Positions 17,020 to 26,470 of a DNA stretch of 64,000 bases are shown here, piece after piece. The position numbers and the translations under genes are program-made. The first letter of the stretch is position 1, and every line of letters begins with the position of its first letter. The notes under the pieces are model-generated. The model was not told the origin of the DNA. It did no database searches and saw nothing but the letters and a program-made list of their open reading frames with translations. The stretch covers positions 1,135,184 to 1,199,183 of the forward strand of contig NZ_BBRA01000001.1 of assembly GCF_000975035.1 (NCBI RefSeq), written 5' to 3'. Source of the stretch: Demequina flava (GTDB lineage Bacteria > Actinomycetota > Actinomycetes > Actinomycetales > Demequinaceae).

Positions 17020-17921
17020 GCGCGCTCCTTGCGCACTGCGGCGAGCGTGCGGGCGGTGATGGAGACCTTCACGCGGCGCGGCACGCTCACGCGGGTAGAG
17101 GTCAGGGCCGATGCCTGGGTCGCCTCGATGCGGTCCAGTAGCTCCTCGTAGATGGCCAGGGTGGAGGCGACCGATGCGTGCGCTCGCGGCGGTAGGGCGG
17201 GGAGGGTGGCCTTCGCGAGGGTGAGGTCGGCGCGGCAGCCCTGGGTGAGTGTCGCGATGTCGGCGTCGGTGAGGGTGTCCAGCGACAGCCCCGGAAAGTA
17301 GACACGGCCGCGCGAGGCTAGGTCGGCTCCCAGATCGCGCAGGAAGTTGATCTTTTGGTAGGCGGAGCCCAGTGCGCGGGCGCCGGCACGGACATCCTCG
17401 GGCGGGGAGGCGGGACCGTTGCCGTCGCCATCGCCGTCACCATCGGCGAGGAAGACGGCCAGGCACATCTCGCCGATCACCTCAGCGGACCCGTAGACGT
17501 ACCGGTCGAACGAGGCCTGATCGTGCTCCGTCTCAGTGAGATCCATCCGCATGGACTCAAAGAATGGGTCGACCAGGTCGTGCCCAATCCCGACGGCCGC
17601 CGCAGTGACGCCGAAAGCGTGCGCGATGACGTCCGAACAGAACTTGCCGTCGAGGGCTCGTGCCACCTGCGCCTCGAAGCCGGCAAGGACCTCGCCCGCA
17701 TCGGCCCCTTGGTAGGTGTCGACGATCTCATCGGCAACGCGCACCATCGCGTAGATCGACGCGATGTGGGTGCGCATGGCGGGCGTCAGCAGCCGCGCTC
17801 CGAGCCCAAAACTGGAGGAGTACTTGCGGATCACCTGGGCTGCTGCAGCCTGACACGCCTCGTCATAGAGCGCGAGCGACGTCTCGTTCGTGTGGTGGAC
17901 CTCTCGGCTGACCTGACTCAC
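17016..17921 (-). CDS. crtB: Phytoene synthase
   Basis: Condenses two geranylgeranyl diphosphates to phytoene. The squalene/phytoene synthase motifs are ASIYAMVRVADEIVD (first Asp-rich motif) and YQKINFLRDLGADLASRGRVYFP (second). 301 residues. An Asp-Gly run (DGDGDGDGNG) sits in a loop before the second motif and comes from a 6-bp degenerate repeat. The GTG start at 17921 overlaps the crtE stop. Second gene of the operon. Confidence 0.95.
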   Translation of the reverse strand: MSQVSREVHHTNETSLALYDEACQAAAAQVIRKYSSSFGLGARLLTPAMRTHIASIYAMVRVADEIVDTYQGADAGEVLAGFEAQVARALDGKFCSDVIAHAFGVTAAAVGIGHDLVDPFFESMRMDLTETEHDQASFDRYVYGSAEVIGEMCLAVFLADGDGDGDGNGPASPPEDVRAGARALGSAYQKINFLRDLGADLASRGRVYFPGLSLDTLTDADIATLTQGCRADLTLAKATLPALPPRAHASVASTLAIYEELLDRIEATQASALTSTRVSVPRRVKVSITARTLAAVRKERA

Positions 17922-19009
17922 GAGGCGCGTCCCTGTAGTTCATCGATCAATCGGACCAAGTACCCGCTAAGCGGCGCAGGTATGCGCTCGGCGGCAATGC
18001 GTGAAGCTTCCTTGCCCCGGCGGCGAGCTAGGCGGAGTGCGGCCTTGCGCGCGCCGGTGTCTTCCAGGACCGTGCGCACTTGTGCCGCGCCTTTCTCGGT
18101 GAGGTGAGGATCGCCGAGGTGCGCTTCCAGAACCGCCTTTTGGGCAGCATCGGCCCTCTCGAAGCCCAGGCGCATGAGTTCGGTGCGCTTGCCCGAACGC
18201 AGGTCGGACAGGGTCGACTTGCCAATGACGTCGGCCGAGCCAAACACGCCTAGGTCATCGTCGATCAACTGGAATGACACACCCAATGCGATTCCGAGCC
18301 GCTCCAGGTGGCTCTCCATCGTCGGATCCGCGCCCGCGAGCTTTGCCCCTGCCAGCAGTGGAACCACACAGGAGTACCAGGCGGTCTTCAGCGCTGACAC
18401 CATGATGGGATCAGACTGTTCCACGGGAAGAATGTCGCCGTAGACGTCGAGGAGTTCGCCGGCAATCGTGGCGCGAATCGCGCGCGTCACAAGGTCAAGG
18501 CACGCGACACGGTGGTGAGCGGGAAGCGCGGAGCGAATGATGAGGTCATATGCGCCGGAGATTGCGAGGTCGCCCCCCAGCAGGGCGGCAGCCATTACTT
18601 GGTCATCGACCTTGTCCTCAGGCAGGGTCGATGCGGCAAGATCTGACCGCCGCAGTCCAGCAATATTGGCTCGCCCGCGACGCACTTCGTCGTGATCGAG
18701 AATGTCGTCGTGGACAAGCATGGCTGTGTGGAGCATCTCCATCGCAGCCGCAACTGGGACCGCCGGAGTGGGCTCGTCACCGCTCAGGCCCACATACGCG
18801 GCGAGAGTCAACTGTGGCCGCAGGTTTTTCCCGCCGATGAATTGGGCGCCAAGGTGGTCCCACAAACGTGCATAGTCAGGGGCCGCGTGCGGGATAGCCG
18901 TACGGGCCTGGGAGACATGCTCAACTAGAGCGGCGTCAACGGCAGGCATCTGTCGCAACACGACTTCGTGAAGAGTCTCGCCGGTGAGCAACGGGGTCAT
19001 AGTGCCCAT
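17918..19009 (-). CDS. crtE: Geranylgeranyl diphosphate synthase (polyprenyl synthetase)
   Basis: Builds C20 GGPP for the carotenoid pathway. IspA/IdsA-type fold with GGKNLRP, the first Asp-rich motif HDDILDHDEVRRG and the second QLIDDDLGVFG. 363 residues. The ATG at 19009 follows AGGAGG. First gene of the operon and divergent from no gene; the pknB terminator lies just upstream. Chain length C20 is inferred from the operon. Family members also make C15 or longer products. Confidence 0.92.
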   Translation of the reverse strand: MGTMTPLLTGETLHEVVLRQMPAVDAALVEHVSQARTAIPHAAPDYARLWDHLGAQFIGGKNLRPQLTLAAYVGLSGDEPTPAVPVAAAMEMLHTAMLVHDDILDHDEVRRGRANIAGLRRSDLAASTLPEDKVDDQVMAAALLGGDLAISGAYDLIIRSALPAHHRVACLDLVTRAIRATIAGELLDVYGDILPVEQSDPIMVSALKTAWYSCVVPLLAGAKLAGADPTMESHLERLGIALGVSFQLIDDDLGVFGSADVIGKSTLSDLRSGKRTELMRLGFERADAAQKAVLEAHLGDPHLTEKGAAQVRTVLEDTGARKAALRLARRRGKEASRIAAERIPAPLSGYLVRLIDELQGRAS

Positions 19010-19052
19010 GAGAACCCTCCTGATCCTGACGATATTCCCTTATGAAACCAGG

Positions 19053-19097
19053 AAGAGCGTGGCTCGTGCGGCATGTCACCGCGCGAGCCACGCTCTT
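19053..19097 (-). terminator. Terminator hairpin after pknB
   Basis: Perfect 14-bp arms AAGAGCGTGGCTCG/CGAGCCACGCTCTT with a 17-nt loop, 34 bp past the pknB stop. The arm core GAGCGTGGCTC recurs in the hairpin at 29869-29906. Confidence 0.8.
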
Positions 19098-19130
19098 GGC
19101 TTGGGCGCCCAGGCCTCTCGGCCTGTGGCG

Positions 19131-21341
19131 CTACGGTGTTGGTGACGGGTTCGCGCCGCCGCCCGTGGGGGTGGGGTTCGGATCGGGATCCGGCTCCGCG
19201 CCCTGCGACAGCACCAGGGTCACCGTGGTGTCAGGCGCGACCTCGGTCCCCGGGTTCGGGTTCTGCGAAATTACGGAACCGTTCGGGATGTTGTCCGAGT
19301 ACTGCGGGCTGCCGTACGTGAAGTTCAGTCCTGCAGTGCCCAACTCGCGCTCGGCATCGGCCTGACTACGACCGGTCACGTCAGGAACGCTCACGAACGA
19401 CGGCGCGACGGCCACGTCCAACTCGACGGTGCTGCCCTGTTCAACGGTTCCCGCGCCGGGGCTCTGGTCAAGGACCGTGCCCTCAGACTCGGAGTCGTCC
19501 TCGACGTCGTTGATCGACGGAGTGAGGCCAAGCTCGTTGAGTGTGGAGCGAGCATCGTCCTCGTGCATGCCGACCAGGTCCGGAAGCTCAACCTCGCCGC
19601 TCGAGATGAACAGCGTGATCTCGGTGTCAGGGGCAACCTCTTCGCCCTCGGCGGGATCGGTCTCGATGACGCGACCAGCCTCTAGCTCGGGGTCGTCGAC
19701 CTCTTCGACGTCGCCCACTTGGAGCCCGGCGTCCTCGATCTCGAGGCGCGCACGGTCCTGAGTGAGGCCGCGAACCGAAGGAACCTCAACGGCGTCAGGA
19801 CCTGAGGAGACGAACAGGATGACCGTCGGAGGACCAGTGTCTGCAGAGACCGCGACGCGGCCGCTGGCGGACAGCGCGAGGGCTTCCGCCTCAGGCTCTG
19901 TGGTCCATTCCAGCTCGGTGCCCACGTCGGGGTCGGTGCGGGTGACCAGGCCCTCCTCTTGCTCCGTGCTGGTCTCTTGCTGCGTGTCGACCACGAAGCC
20001 GAGGTCCTCAAGCGTGGAGCGTGCCTCGGCTTCTTCCAGCCCCACGACATCGGGGATGGTTGCCGTCACGGTTTCGGGTTCCTCGTCACCGCCACCTGAC
20101 AGCAGAATCCACAGCAGCAAGATGATGGCCAGCAGGGCCGCTCCACCGAGCGACCACCACAAGATCTTCTTGTTGTTGCCCTCGTCCTCGAGCTCCTGCT
20201 CGTTCTGGACGGCCACAGGCGACGTCTGCGGTGGCGGCACAGTTCCGCCCGCGGGGCTCGAAGCCGAGGCTCCGGTGGTGCCCCACTGCTGAGCGCCGGC
20301 CGGCATTACCTCGGTCGCGCCGGAAGCGGGACCTGCCGACTGCGCGGGCATCGCCTGCGTGGGCTGGTCTTCGATCTCTTCCTTCGACATGTTCGCCGCA
20401 GCCATGCCTGCTGCAGCACCCACGGCACCCGCACCCAGCACGGCACCCGCGACGGGAATCGAGCCGGTCGTAGCGTCCACAGGCGCTCCGCCCTGGACAG
20501 CGCGGAGGTCAGAGAGGAACTCCTGTGCCGTCGAGTAGCGGGCGTCACGGCTCTTGGCGAGCGAGCGCAGGACCACCTGGTCAAGTTCCGTGGGAACGTC
20601 GGAGGCGAACTGCGAGGGAGCGGGCGGCTCCTCGCGCACGTGCTGGTAAGCGACGGACACGGGGGAGTCGCCAATGAACGGCGGGCGGCCCGTGAGGAGT
20701 TCAAACAGCAGGCAACCCGCGGAGTACAGGTCCGAGCGCGCGTCAACAGTCTCGCCACGCGCCTGCTCAGGCGACAGGTACTGAGCTGTACCCACGACTG
20801 CCTGCGTCTGCGTCATGGTGTTGCCAGCATCGGCCAGTGCCCTGGCAATACCGAAGTCCATGACCTTCACCGCGCCCGTGGGCGTCAGCATGACGTTCGC
20901 GGGCTTGATGTCGCGGTGGACGAGCCCTGCGTGGTGCGCGTAGTCGAGAGCGGTCAGCACACCCGAGGTGATCTCGATGGCCTCATCGATGGGCGCGGCG
21001 ACGTCACCCTTCAGGATGTCGCGCACCGTGTGGCCCTCGACGTACTCCATGACGATGTACGGAGTCGCGTGCGGATTGCCGTCCGGACCGGTGGTGTGCT
21101 CCTCGCCCGTGTCGTAGACGGCAACGATTGCCGGGTGATTCAGACCCGCAGCAGCCTGGGCCTCACGGCGGAACCGCGTCTGGAATGACGGGTCGCGGGC
21201 GAGGTCGGCGCGCAGAATCTTGATGGCAACAGTGCGTCCGAGGCGTGTGTCATAGCCGATATGCACCTCGGCCATGCCGCCTCGTCCGATGAGGTCGCCG
21301 ATCTCATACCGGCCACCCAGGATCTTCGCTTCGTCGTTCAT
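19131..21341 (-). CDS. pknB: Transmembrane Ser/Thr protein kinase with PASTA repeats
   Basis: Phosphorylates division and wall-synthesis proteins in response to muropeptides or lipid II. The cytosolic kinase domain has GRGGMAEVHIG, VAIKIL, HRDIKPANVM, MDFGIA and an activation loop with NTMTQTQAVVGT. A Pro/Gln-rich linker, one membrane helix (WWSLGGAALLAIILLLWILL) and four extracellular PASTA repeats follow, ending in a Pro/Thr-rich tail. The first PASTA repeat carries an insertion of about 28 residues. 736 residues from ATG 21341, chosen because GAAGGACAT precedes it. Last gene of the fhaA-fhaB-pstP-rodA-pbpA-pknA-pknB operon. Confidence 0.95.
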   Translation of the reverse strand: MNDEAKILGGRYEIGDLIGRGGMAEVHIGYDTRLGRTVAIKILRADLARDPSFQTRFRREAQAAAGLNHPAIVAVYDTGEEHTTGPDGNPHATPYIVMEYVEGHTVRDILKGDVAAPIDEAIEITSGVLTALDYAHHAGLVHRDIKPANVMLTPTGAVKVMDFGIARALADAGNTMTQTQAVVGTAQYLSPEQARGETVDARSDLYSAGCLLFELLTGRPPFIGDSPVSVAYQHVREEPPAPSQFASDVPTELDQVVLRSLAKSRDARYSTAQEFLSDLRAVQGGAPVDATTGSIPVAGAVLGAGAVGAAAGMAAANMSKEEIEDQPTQAMPAQSAGPASGATEVMPAGAQQWGTTGASASSPAGGTVPPPQTSPVAVQNEQELEDEGNNKKILWWSLGGAALLAIILLLWILLSGGGDEEPETVTATIPDVVGLEEAEARSTLEDLGFVVDTQQETSTEQEEGLVTRTDPDVGTELEWTTEPEAEALALSASGRVAVSADTGPPTVILFVSSGPDAVEVPSVRGLTQDRARLEIEDAGLQVGDVEEVDDPELEAGRVIETDPAEGEEVAPDTEITLFISSGEVELPDLVGMHEDDARSTLNELGLTPSINDVEDDSESEGTVLDQSPGAGTVEQGSTVELDVAVAPSFVSVPDVTGRSQADAERELGTAGLNFTYGSPQYSDNIPNGSVISQNPNPGTEVAPDTTVTLVLSQGAEPDPDPNPTPTGGGANPSPTP

Positions 21342-21428
21342 ATGTCCTTCAGTCTTCCACGTCACTCGTGCGTGTCGGGTGACATTGTCGCACTTGCGAG
21401 CGATGGGCTCTCGATGGGCATGGTCTAG

Positions 21429-22373
21429 TCACCGACCCCGGGGAACATCAGGACGGGGTCGAAACGCTTTGGGGGCAATGGTCGGCGGCATGGAGCGCTG
21501 GGGTGCCGCAGGCCGTTCGGGCTCGTGACCGGAGGGGGCCGGAGACACCATGTCATTGGACAGCGTGAGTGCCTCGATACGCTCCGCAAGGTCCTTCCCC
21601 GAATGCGGGCGCTTGCGCGGGTTCTTCTCAAGGAGGTCCGTGATGAGGGCCGCCATTTCGGGCGACACTGTGTCCGGCAGCAGCGGCACGTCTTCATTGA
21701 CGTGGGCGATTGCGATGTCTACTGCCGTCGCGGCGGTGAAGGGACGCTTCCCGACCACGCATTCGTAGGCAATGATGCCCAAGGCGTAGAGGTCCGATGC
21801 TGGGGTTGCGGGCTTACCCAGCGCCATCTCGGGTGCGAGGTACTGGGCGGTGCCCATCACCATGCCGGTTTGGGTCAGGGTGGTCTGGTCGTGGCTTCGC
21901 GAGACGCCGAAGTCGGTGATCTTGACCCGGTCGCCTTCGCGGACGATGAGGTTGCCTGGCTTCACGTCGCGGTGCATGACGTGGGCCTTGTGCGCGACGT
22001 CGAGGCCGCGGGCAGTCTGCGCGAGGATGGTCGCGATGCGTGCCTCGGGCAGCGTCTTCTCGCGCTCGATGATCGTGGAAAGCGGCTCGCCTTCGACCAG
22101 TTCCATGACCAGATACGCAGTGTGGTCCTGGTCGCCGTAGTCAAAGACTTGGGCGATGCGGTCGTCGATGAGCCCCGCGGCGTTGCGCGCCTCGTTGCGG
22201 AAGCGCTTGAGGAAGGTCTCGTTCGCGGCTGCGTGTTCTTTGAGCACCTTGACGGCGACTGGGCGGCCGAGCTCGGTGTCCTCTGCGCGCCACACTTCGC
22301 CCATGCCGCCCACTGCGAGCAGGGAGCGCAGGACGTAGCGCCCGCCTAGCGTTGTACCGGCGTGGATGCTCAT
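21429..22373 (-). CDS. pknA: Ser/Thr protein kinase PknA-like (soluble form)
   Basis: The kinase domain fills the protein: AVGGMGEVWRA, VAVKVL, MHRDVKPGNLIV, ITDFGVSR, and an activation loop with TLTQTGMVMGT. The C-terminal tail is short and Pro/Arg-rich with no membrane helix, unlike mycobacterial PknA. 314 residues. The ATG at 22373 overlaps the pbpA stop by 4 bp. Works with PknB, which it faces across a gap of about 90 bp, on cell shape and septation proteins. Confidence 0.92.
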   Translation of the reverse strand: MSIHAGTTLGGRYVLRSLLAVGGMGEVWRAEDTELGRPVAVKVLKEHAAANETFLKRFRNEARNAAGLIDDRIAQVFDYGDQDHTAYLVMELVEGEPLSTIIEREKTLPEARIATILAQTARGLDVAHKAHVMHRDVKPGNLIVREGDRVKITDFGVSRSHDQTTLTQTGMVMGTAQYLAPEMALGKPATPASDLYALGIIAYECVVGKRPFTAATAVDIAIAHVNEDVPLLPDTVSPEMAALITDLLEKNPRKRPHSGKDLAERIEALTLSNDMVSPAPSGHEPERPAAPQRSMPPTIAPKAFRPRPDVPRGR

Positions 22374-23839
22374 AGGTCGCCCTCCTGAGCAAGCTGGATG
22401 CCTTCTTGCATGACCGCGCGCGCAATCGGTGCGGCGACTGCGCCACCAGTCGCTTCATTTCCGACCGAACCGCCGTTTTCAACGATGACGGCGACGGCGA
22501 TCTTGGGGTCATCCGCAGGAGCGAAGGACACGAACCATGCGTGCGGGGCCGTGTCCTGACCCGTCTCCGCGGTGCCCGTCTTGCCCGCAACCTCGACTCC
22601 GCCGATCTGCGCGGCGGTGCCCGTGCCGTTGTCCACGACGCCGACCATCATGTCGGTGAGCGTGTTGGCATCGGCACGCGTCATCGCTTCTTTGTAGACC
22701 TCGGGTTCCGTCACATCGACCACGGTGAGGTCAGAGGCGCGCACCGTGTCGACCAGGTAGGGCTTCATGACCACACCGTCATTTGCGATGCCCGATGCGA
22801 CCATCGCCATCTGTAGCGGCGTGGCACGCACGTCGTACTGGCCGATCGCGCTCATGGCGGTCTGCGGCTCGTTGGGGTCCTCAGGCAGGCGGGAGGCGGT
22901 GACGGACAGCGGGATGTCGATTGAGTCGGTCCACCCAAAGTCCTCGGCCTTGCGCTCAATCGGGCCCCACTGCAAATCCATGCCGAGATCGGCGAAAGCG
23001 GTATTGCACGAGATGCGTAGAGCATCGGCCAGCGTCATTTGGTCGTCTGCCGAGCACGCCTCGCCGCCGTAGTTTCCGATGGTGTTCGATGTGCCAGGCA
23101 GTTCGAGTTCCTGTGGAGCGTAGAGCTCCGTGTCCTCGTCGTATCCAGCTTCGAGGGCTGCCGCGGAGTCGATCAGCTTGAAGGTTGAGCCGGGTGGGTA
23201 CGTGTCTCCGGCGATCGCACGGTTCACGAGCGGGCTGTCTTCGCGGTTGAGGAGGTCCTGATAGGCCTCGTTAACCTCGGTGGTGTCGTGGCTGGCCAAC
23301 AGGGCGGGGTCGTAGGTGGGGCTCGTCACCATCGCGAGCACCTCTCCCGTCTCCGGGTTGAGGGCGACGACGGAGCCGCGTTGGTCTCCGAGTTGCTCCG
23401 CCGCGACTTGCTGGAGGGAGTGACGCAACGTCAACTCGATGGCGGCGCCCTGCTGCTGCTCACCGGCGAACAAGTTGCCCAGGCGAGTCCAGAACAAGGA
23501 GTCGGCGGTGCCGTTGAGCAGTTCGTTCTCGGTCTGCTCGAGGGCCGTGCGGCCGTAGACGATCGAGTAGAAGCCAGTCGCTGCCGCGTAGAGCTCGCCG
23601 TTGGAGTAACTGCGCTGGTAGTTGTACGGGTCGTCGACGGGCTCGGACCACACCACGGATTCGCCATCGACCACGAACGTGCCGCGGTAGTTGCCGTACT
23701 CCCGGTACAGCGTGCGTACGTTGCGCGGGTCCTGGTTGAGGTCGCCAGCGTTGAGCACCTGGATCCAGGAGGCCGCCGCCATGAGAGTGAGGACCAACAG
23801 CAGGATGATGACGCTGACGCGCCGGACCGGTTCATTCAT
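22370..23839 (-). CDS. pbpA: Penicillin-binding protein 2-type transpeptidase
   Basis: Class B PBP that cross-links peptidoglycan during growth and division with RodA/FtsW. N-terminal membrane anchor (VSVIILLLVLTLMAAASW), a dimerisation region, then the transpeptidase domain with the active-site PGSTFK, ISCN and GKTGTAE motifs in order. 489 residues from ATG 23839, which has GAGGAGG upstream. One base separates it from the rodA stop. Standard member of the actinobacterial near-origin operon. Confidence 0.94.
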   Translation of the reverse strand: MNEPVRRVSVIILLLVLTLMAAASWIQVLNAGDLNQDPRNVRTLYREYGNYRGTFVVDGESVVWSEPVDDPYNYQRSYSNGELYAAATGFYSIVYGRTALEQTENELLNGTADSLFWTRLGNLFAGEQQQGAAIELTLRHSLQQVAAEQLGDQRGSVVALNPETGEVLAMVTSPTYDPALLASHDTTEVNEAYQDLLNREDSPLVNRAIAGDTYPPGSTFKLIDSAAALEAGYDEDTELYAPQELELPGTSNTIGNYGGEACSADDQMTLADALRISCNTAFADLGMDLQWGPIERKAEDFGWTDSIDIPLSVTASRLPEDPNEPQTAMSAIGQYDVRATPLQMAMVASGIANDGVVMKPYLVDTVRASDLTVVDVTEPEVYKEAMTRADANTLTDMMVGVVDNGTGTAAQIGGVEVAGKTGTAETGQDTAPHAWFVSFAPADDPKIAVAVIVENGGSVGNEATGGAVAAPIARAVMQEGIQLAQEGDL

Positions 23840-23840
23840 G

Positions 23841-25169
23841 TCAGTCCTCCTCTCCTGATGGGCGGCGGGCCAGATCGGACACACGCAGAAGGAGCGCGAT
23901 TACAAGCCAGTTTGCGAGCAGGGACGAGCCTCCGTACGCGAGGAACGGGGCCGTCAGGCCGGTCAGGGGGATGACGCGCGTCACGCCGCCGACCACGATG
24001 AAGACCTGCAGCGCGATGGCCACACCGAGGCCGCCTGCGAGCAACTTGCCGAAGCCGTCGCGCACGCCGATCGAGGTGCGGAACGCGCGCTGGACAATGA
24101 TCAGGTAGAGCGTGAGGATTGCCATCAATCCGGTCAGGCCCAGCTCTTCGCCGAGCGACGCGATGATGAAGTCGGATTCGGCGTAGGGGACAAGGTCGGG
24201 ACGTCCCTCGCCCAGCCCAGTGCCAAACAATCCCCCTGAGGCCATGCCGAACAGGCCGCGCACCAACTGCTCGGACGTGCCAGAGGAGTACACCTCGGGA
24301 TCGAGCGCGTGCAGCCAGGCGTCAAAGCGGGCACGGACGTGCGGAATGGTGAGAGCCGCGAAGGCGCCTCCGATGAAGAACAGGCCCATCCCGGTGAGCA
24401 CCCAACTGAGACGTTGCGTGGCGATGTAGAGCATTCCGAGGAAGATGCCGAAGAACAGCAGCGAGGCACCGAGGTCGCGCTCGTAAACCATGATGAGCAT
24501 GGCCGCGGCCCACACGAGCAACAGCGGCCCCATGTCGCGCGGCCGCGGGAAGCGCATCCCGAGGAACTTGGGTCCTGCGAGGGCCAACGTGTCGCGGTTG
24601 GTGACGAGGTAGCCGGCAAAGAAGATGACGAGCGCGATCTTTGCGAACTCGCCGGGCTGGACGGAGTGCCCCAGGACCGAGATCCAGATGCGTGCGCCGT
24701 TGACCGTGATGCCCAGGCCCGGCACCAGCGGCAACAGGTACAGGGCCAGCCCTACGAACCCAGCGGTGTAGGTGTAGCGGCGCAGCTTGCGGTGGTCGCG
24801 CAGGAGGAGCAGCGCCACGATCATTGCGGTCACGCCGACCACGGCCCAGATCATCTGCTGGCCGCCAAAGGACGTGCCCTCGGCGTAGTCGATCCGGCGG
24901 ATCTCCGCGATGCCGACGCCGTTGAGTGCGAACACGGCGGGCAGCAGGACAGGATCAGCGTGCGGTGCGACCTTGTCCAGCACGAAGTGCGCCGTGACCA
25001 TCATTGCGGCCCACACCGCGCCGTAGATTGCCAGATCGACCAGCTCGAGGTACGCAGCGTTGTAGTCGACCAGGGCGCGTGCGAGTACAACGATGACCCA
25101 CGTCAGGCCCATCAGCGCGAGTTCCGCGCGCCGCCCAGCACGGGCGGTCACCACCGCGACGGTCGCCAC
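23841..25169 (-). CDS. rodA: RodA/FtsW-family SEDS peptidoglycan glycosyltransferase
   Basis: Polymerises lipid II glycan strands in the membrane together with the adjacent PBP. About ten to twelve hydrophobic helices. SEDS signatures include GARIWISVLGHSVQPGEFAK and YAESDFIIASLGEELGL. 442 residues. The GTG start at 25169 directly abuts the pstP stop (TAA then GTG). RodA versus FtsW is decided here by the conserved operon and not by sequence alone. Confidence 0.93.
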   Translation of the reverse strand: MATVAVVTARAGRRAELALMGLTWVIVVLARALVDYNAAYLELVDLAIYGAVWAAMMVTAHFVLDKVAPHADPVLLPAVFALNGVGIAEIRRIDYAEGTSFGGQQMIWAVVGVTAMIVALLLLRDHRKLRRYTYTAGFVGLALYLLPLVPGLGITVNGARIWISVLGHSVQPGEFAKIALVIFFAGYLVTNRDTLALAGPKFLGMRFPRPRDMGPLLLVWAAAMLIMVYERDLGASLLFFGIFLGMLYIATQRLSWVLTGMGLFFIGGAFAALTIPHVRARFDAWLHALDPEVYSSGTSEQLVRGLFGMASGGLFGTGLGEGRPDLVPYAESDFIIASLGEELGLTGLMAILTLYLIIVQRAFRTSIGVRDGFGKLLAGGLGVAIALQVFIVVGGVTRVIPLTGLTAPFLAYGGSSLLANWLVIALLLRVSDLARRPSGEED

Positions 25170-26468
25170 TTACGCGTCCTCCGCGGGCGCCGATGCTGTG
25201 GGCGCCGGGCTGCTCCCCTCACCGGGGGTTGTCGAGGCCGAGGGTGTAGGGGTGGGTTCGGGAATGTCGGCCGTGGCTTCCAGGGACGTGACGATCCCGC
25301 GGGCGTCCTCGAAGCTGGTGGCCCGAATGCTGTCCTCGATGCGCTGCTGTTGATACGGCGGAAGGCTAGCGACGGGTATGCCGGTGTCCTCGACGAGCGT
25401 GTCGAGGTCGAGCAGGGGAAGGTCCTCGGGGATGCCCTGGTAGATGGCGATGTTCAGGCCATCGGAGCCCACGTAATACTGTTGCTGAGTCCACCAATAA
25501 GCACCCCAGGTGCCCGCGACTACGACAGCCAGGGCGATGAGGGGCAGTACCCAGGGGCGAATCTTGACCCAGCGGGACGATGCTCGGGAAGGCTCCTCGT
25601 CGTCGTCCACCTCTTCTTTGGCGGACAACTTTGCGGCCTTTCCTGCGGCGGAGTTACCGCCCGAGGTGGGGCGGTGACGATCGCGTGCGGCGGACCCTAC
25701 GATTTGCGTCGCAGTGGACGGACCCACGCCATCGGTCGCATCGATGTCGACGACGTCGGCCACGATGCACGTGACGTTGTCGGGCGCGCCTCCCGCCAGA
25801 GCAAGCGTCACGAGTTCGTCTGCGCAGTCGCCCGGGTCTTCGATCTCCGCCATGGTGTGCTCGAGCGTTTCCCGGCTCACGACGCCTGACAAGCCGTCTG
25901 AACACAGCATCCACCGGTCGCCCGCGCGCGTTTCGCGGACGGAGATGTCGACGGGAACGTCCGCATCGACGTCTCCGAGGACGCGAAGCAACATCGAGCG
26001 CTTGGGGTGGTTCTCGGCATCCGCAGCGCTAATGCGACCGGTGTCGACAAGGTGCTGCACGAACGAGTGGTCCGTGGTGACCTGATCGAGTTCCCCGTCG
26101 CGCATGAGGTAAGCGCGTGAGTCGCCGATGTGGGCCATGGACAACGTGGATCCGGCGCGCAGGAGTGCCGTGACCGTTGTGCCTAGTCCTGACAGTTCAG
26201 GGTCGTTCGCTGCGCGCTCGACGATCTCCGCGTGCGCGTCCGCGATGGCTTCCTTGAGCTCGTCCAGTGCCTCATCTGGCCCATGAGACTCGCCGTCCAA
26301 TGCGGCCAGTCGGCCCACCGCGATCGACGACGCGATGTCGCCACCGGCGGCGCCACCCATGCCGTCTGCCACGACCAACAGGTGCGGTCCGGCAAACGCG
26401 GAATCCTGGTTGTTCGAGCGCACCAGGCCAACGTCGGAGCGCGCGGCGTAGTGGAGGGACAGGAACAC
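25170..26468 (-). CDS. pstP: PP2C-family Ser/Thr phosphatase
   Basis: Dephosphorylates the PknA/PknB kinases and their substrates. PP2C motifs are visible: SDVGLVRSNNQDS, VADGMGGAAGGDIA, HIGDSRAYL, CSDGLSGVV and DNVTCIVADV, with Asp residues for two metal ions. One membrane helix follows (PWVLPLIALAVVVAGTWGAY), then an extracytoplasmic Ser/Thr/Pro-rich tail. 432 residues, GTG start at 26468 after GAGGAG. Confidence 0.95.
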   Translation of the reverse strand: MFLSLHYAARSDVGLVRSNNQDSAFAGPHLLVVADGMGGAAGGDIASSIAVGRLAALDGESHGPDEALDELKEAIADAHAEIVERAANDPELSGLGTTVTALLRAGSTLSMAHIGDSRAYLMRDGELDQVTTDHSFVQHLVDTGRISAADAENHPKRSMLLRVLGDVDADVPVDISVRETRAGDRWMLCSDGLSGVVSRETLEHTMAEIEDPGDCADELVTLALAGGAPDNVTCIVADVVDIDATDGVGPSTATQIVGSAARDRHRPTSGGNSAAGKAAKLSAKEEVDDDEEPSRASSRWVKIRPWVLPLIALAVVVAGTWGAYWWTQQQYYVGSDGLNIAIYQGIPEDLPLLDLDTLVEDTGIPVASLPPYQQQRIEDSIRATSFEDARGIVTSLEATADIPEPTPTPSASTTPGEGSSPAPTASAPAEDA

Positions 26469-26470
26469 TC

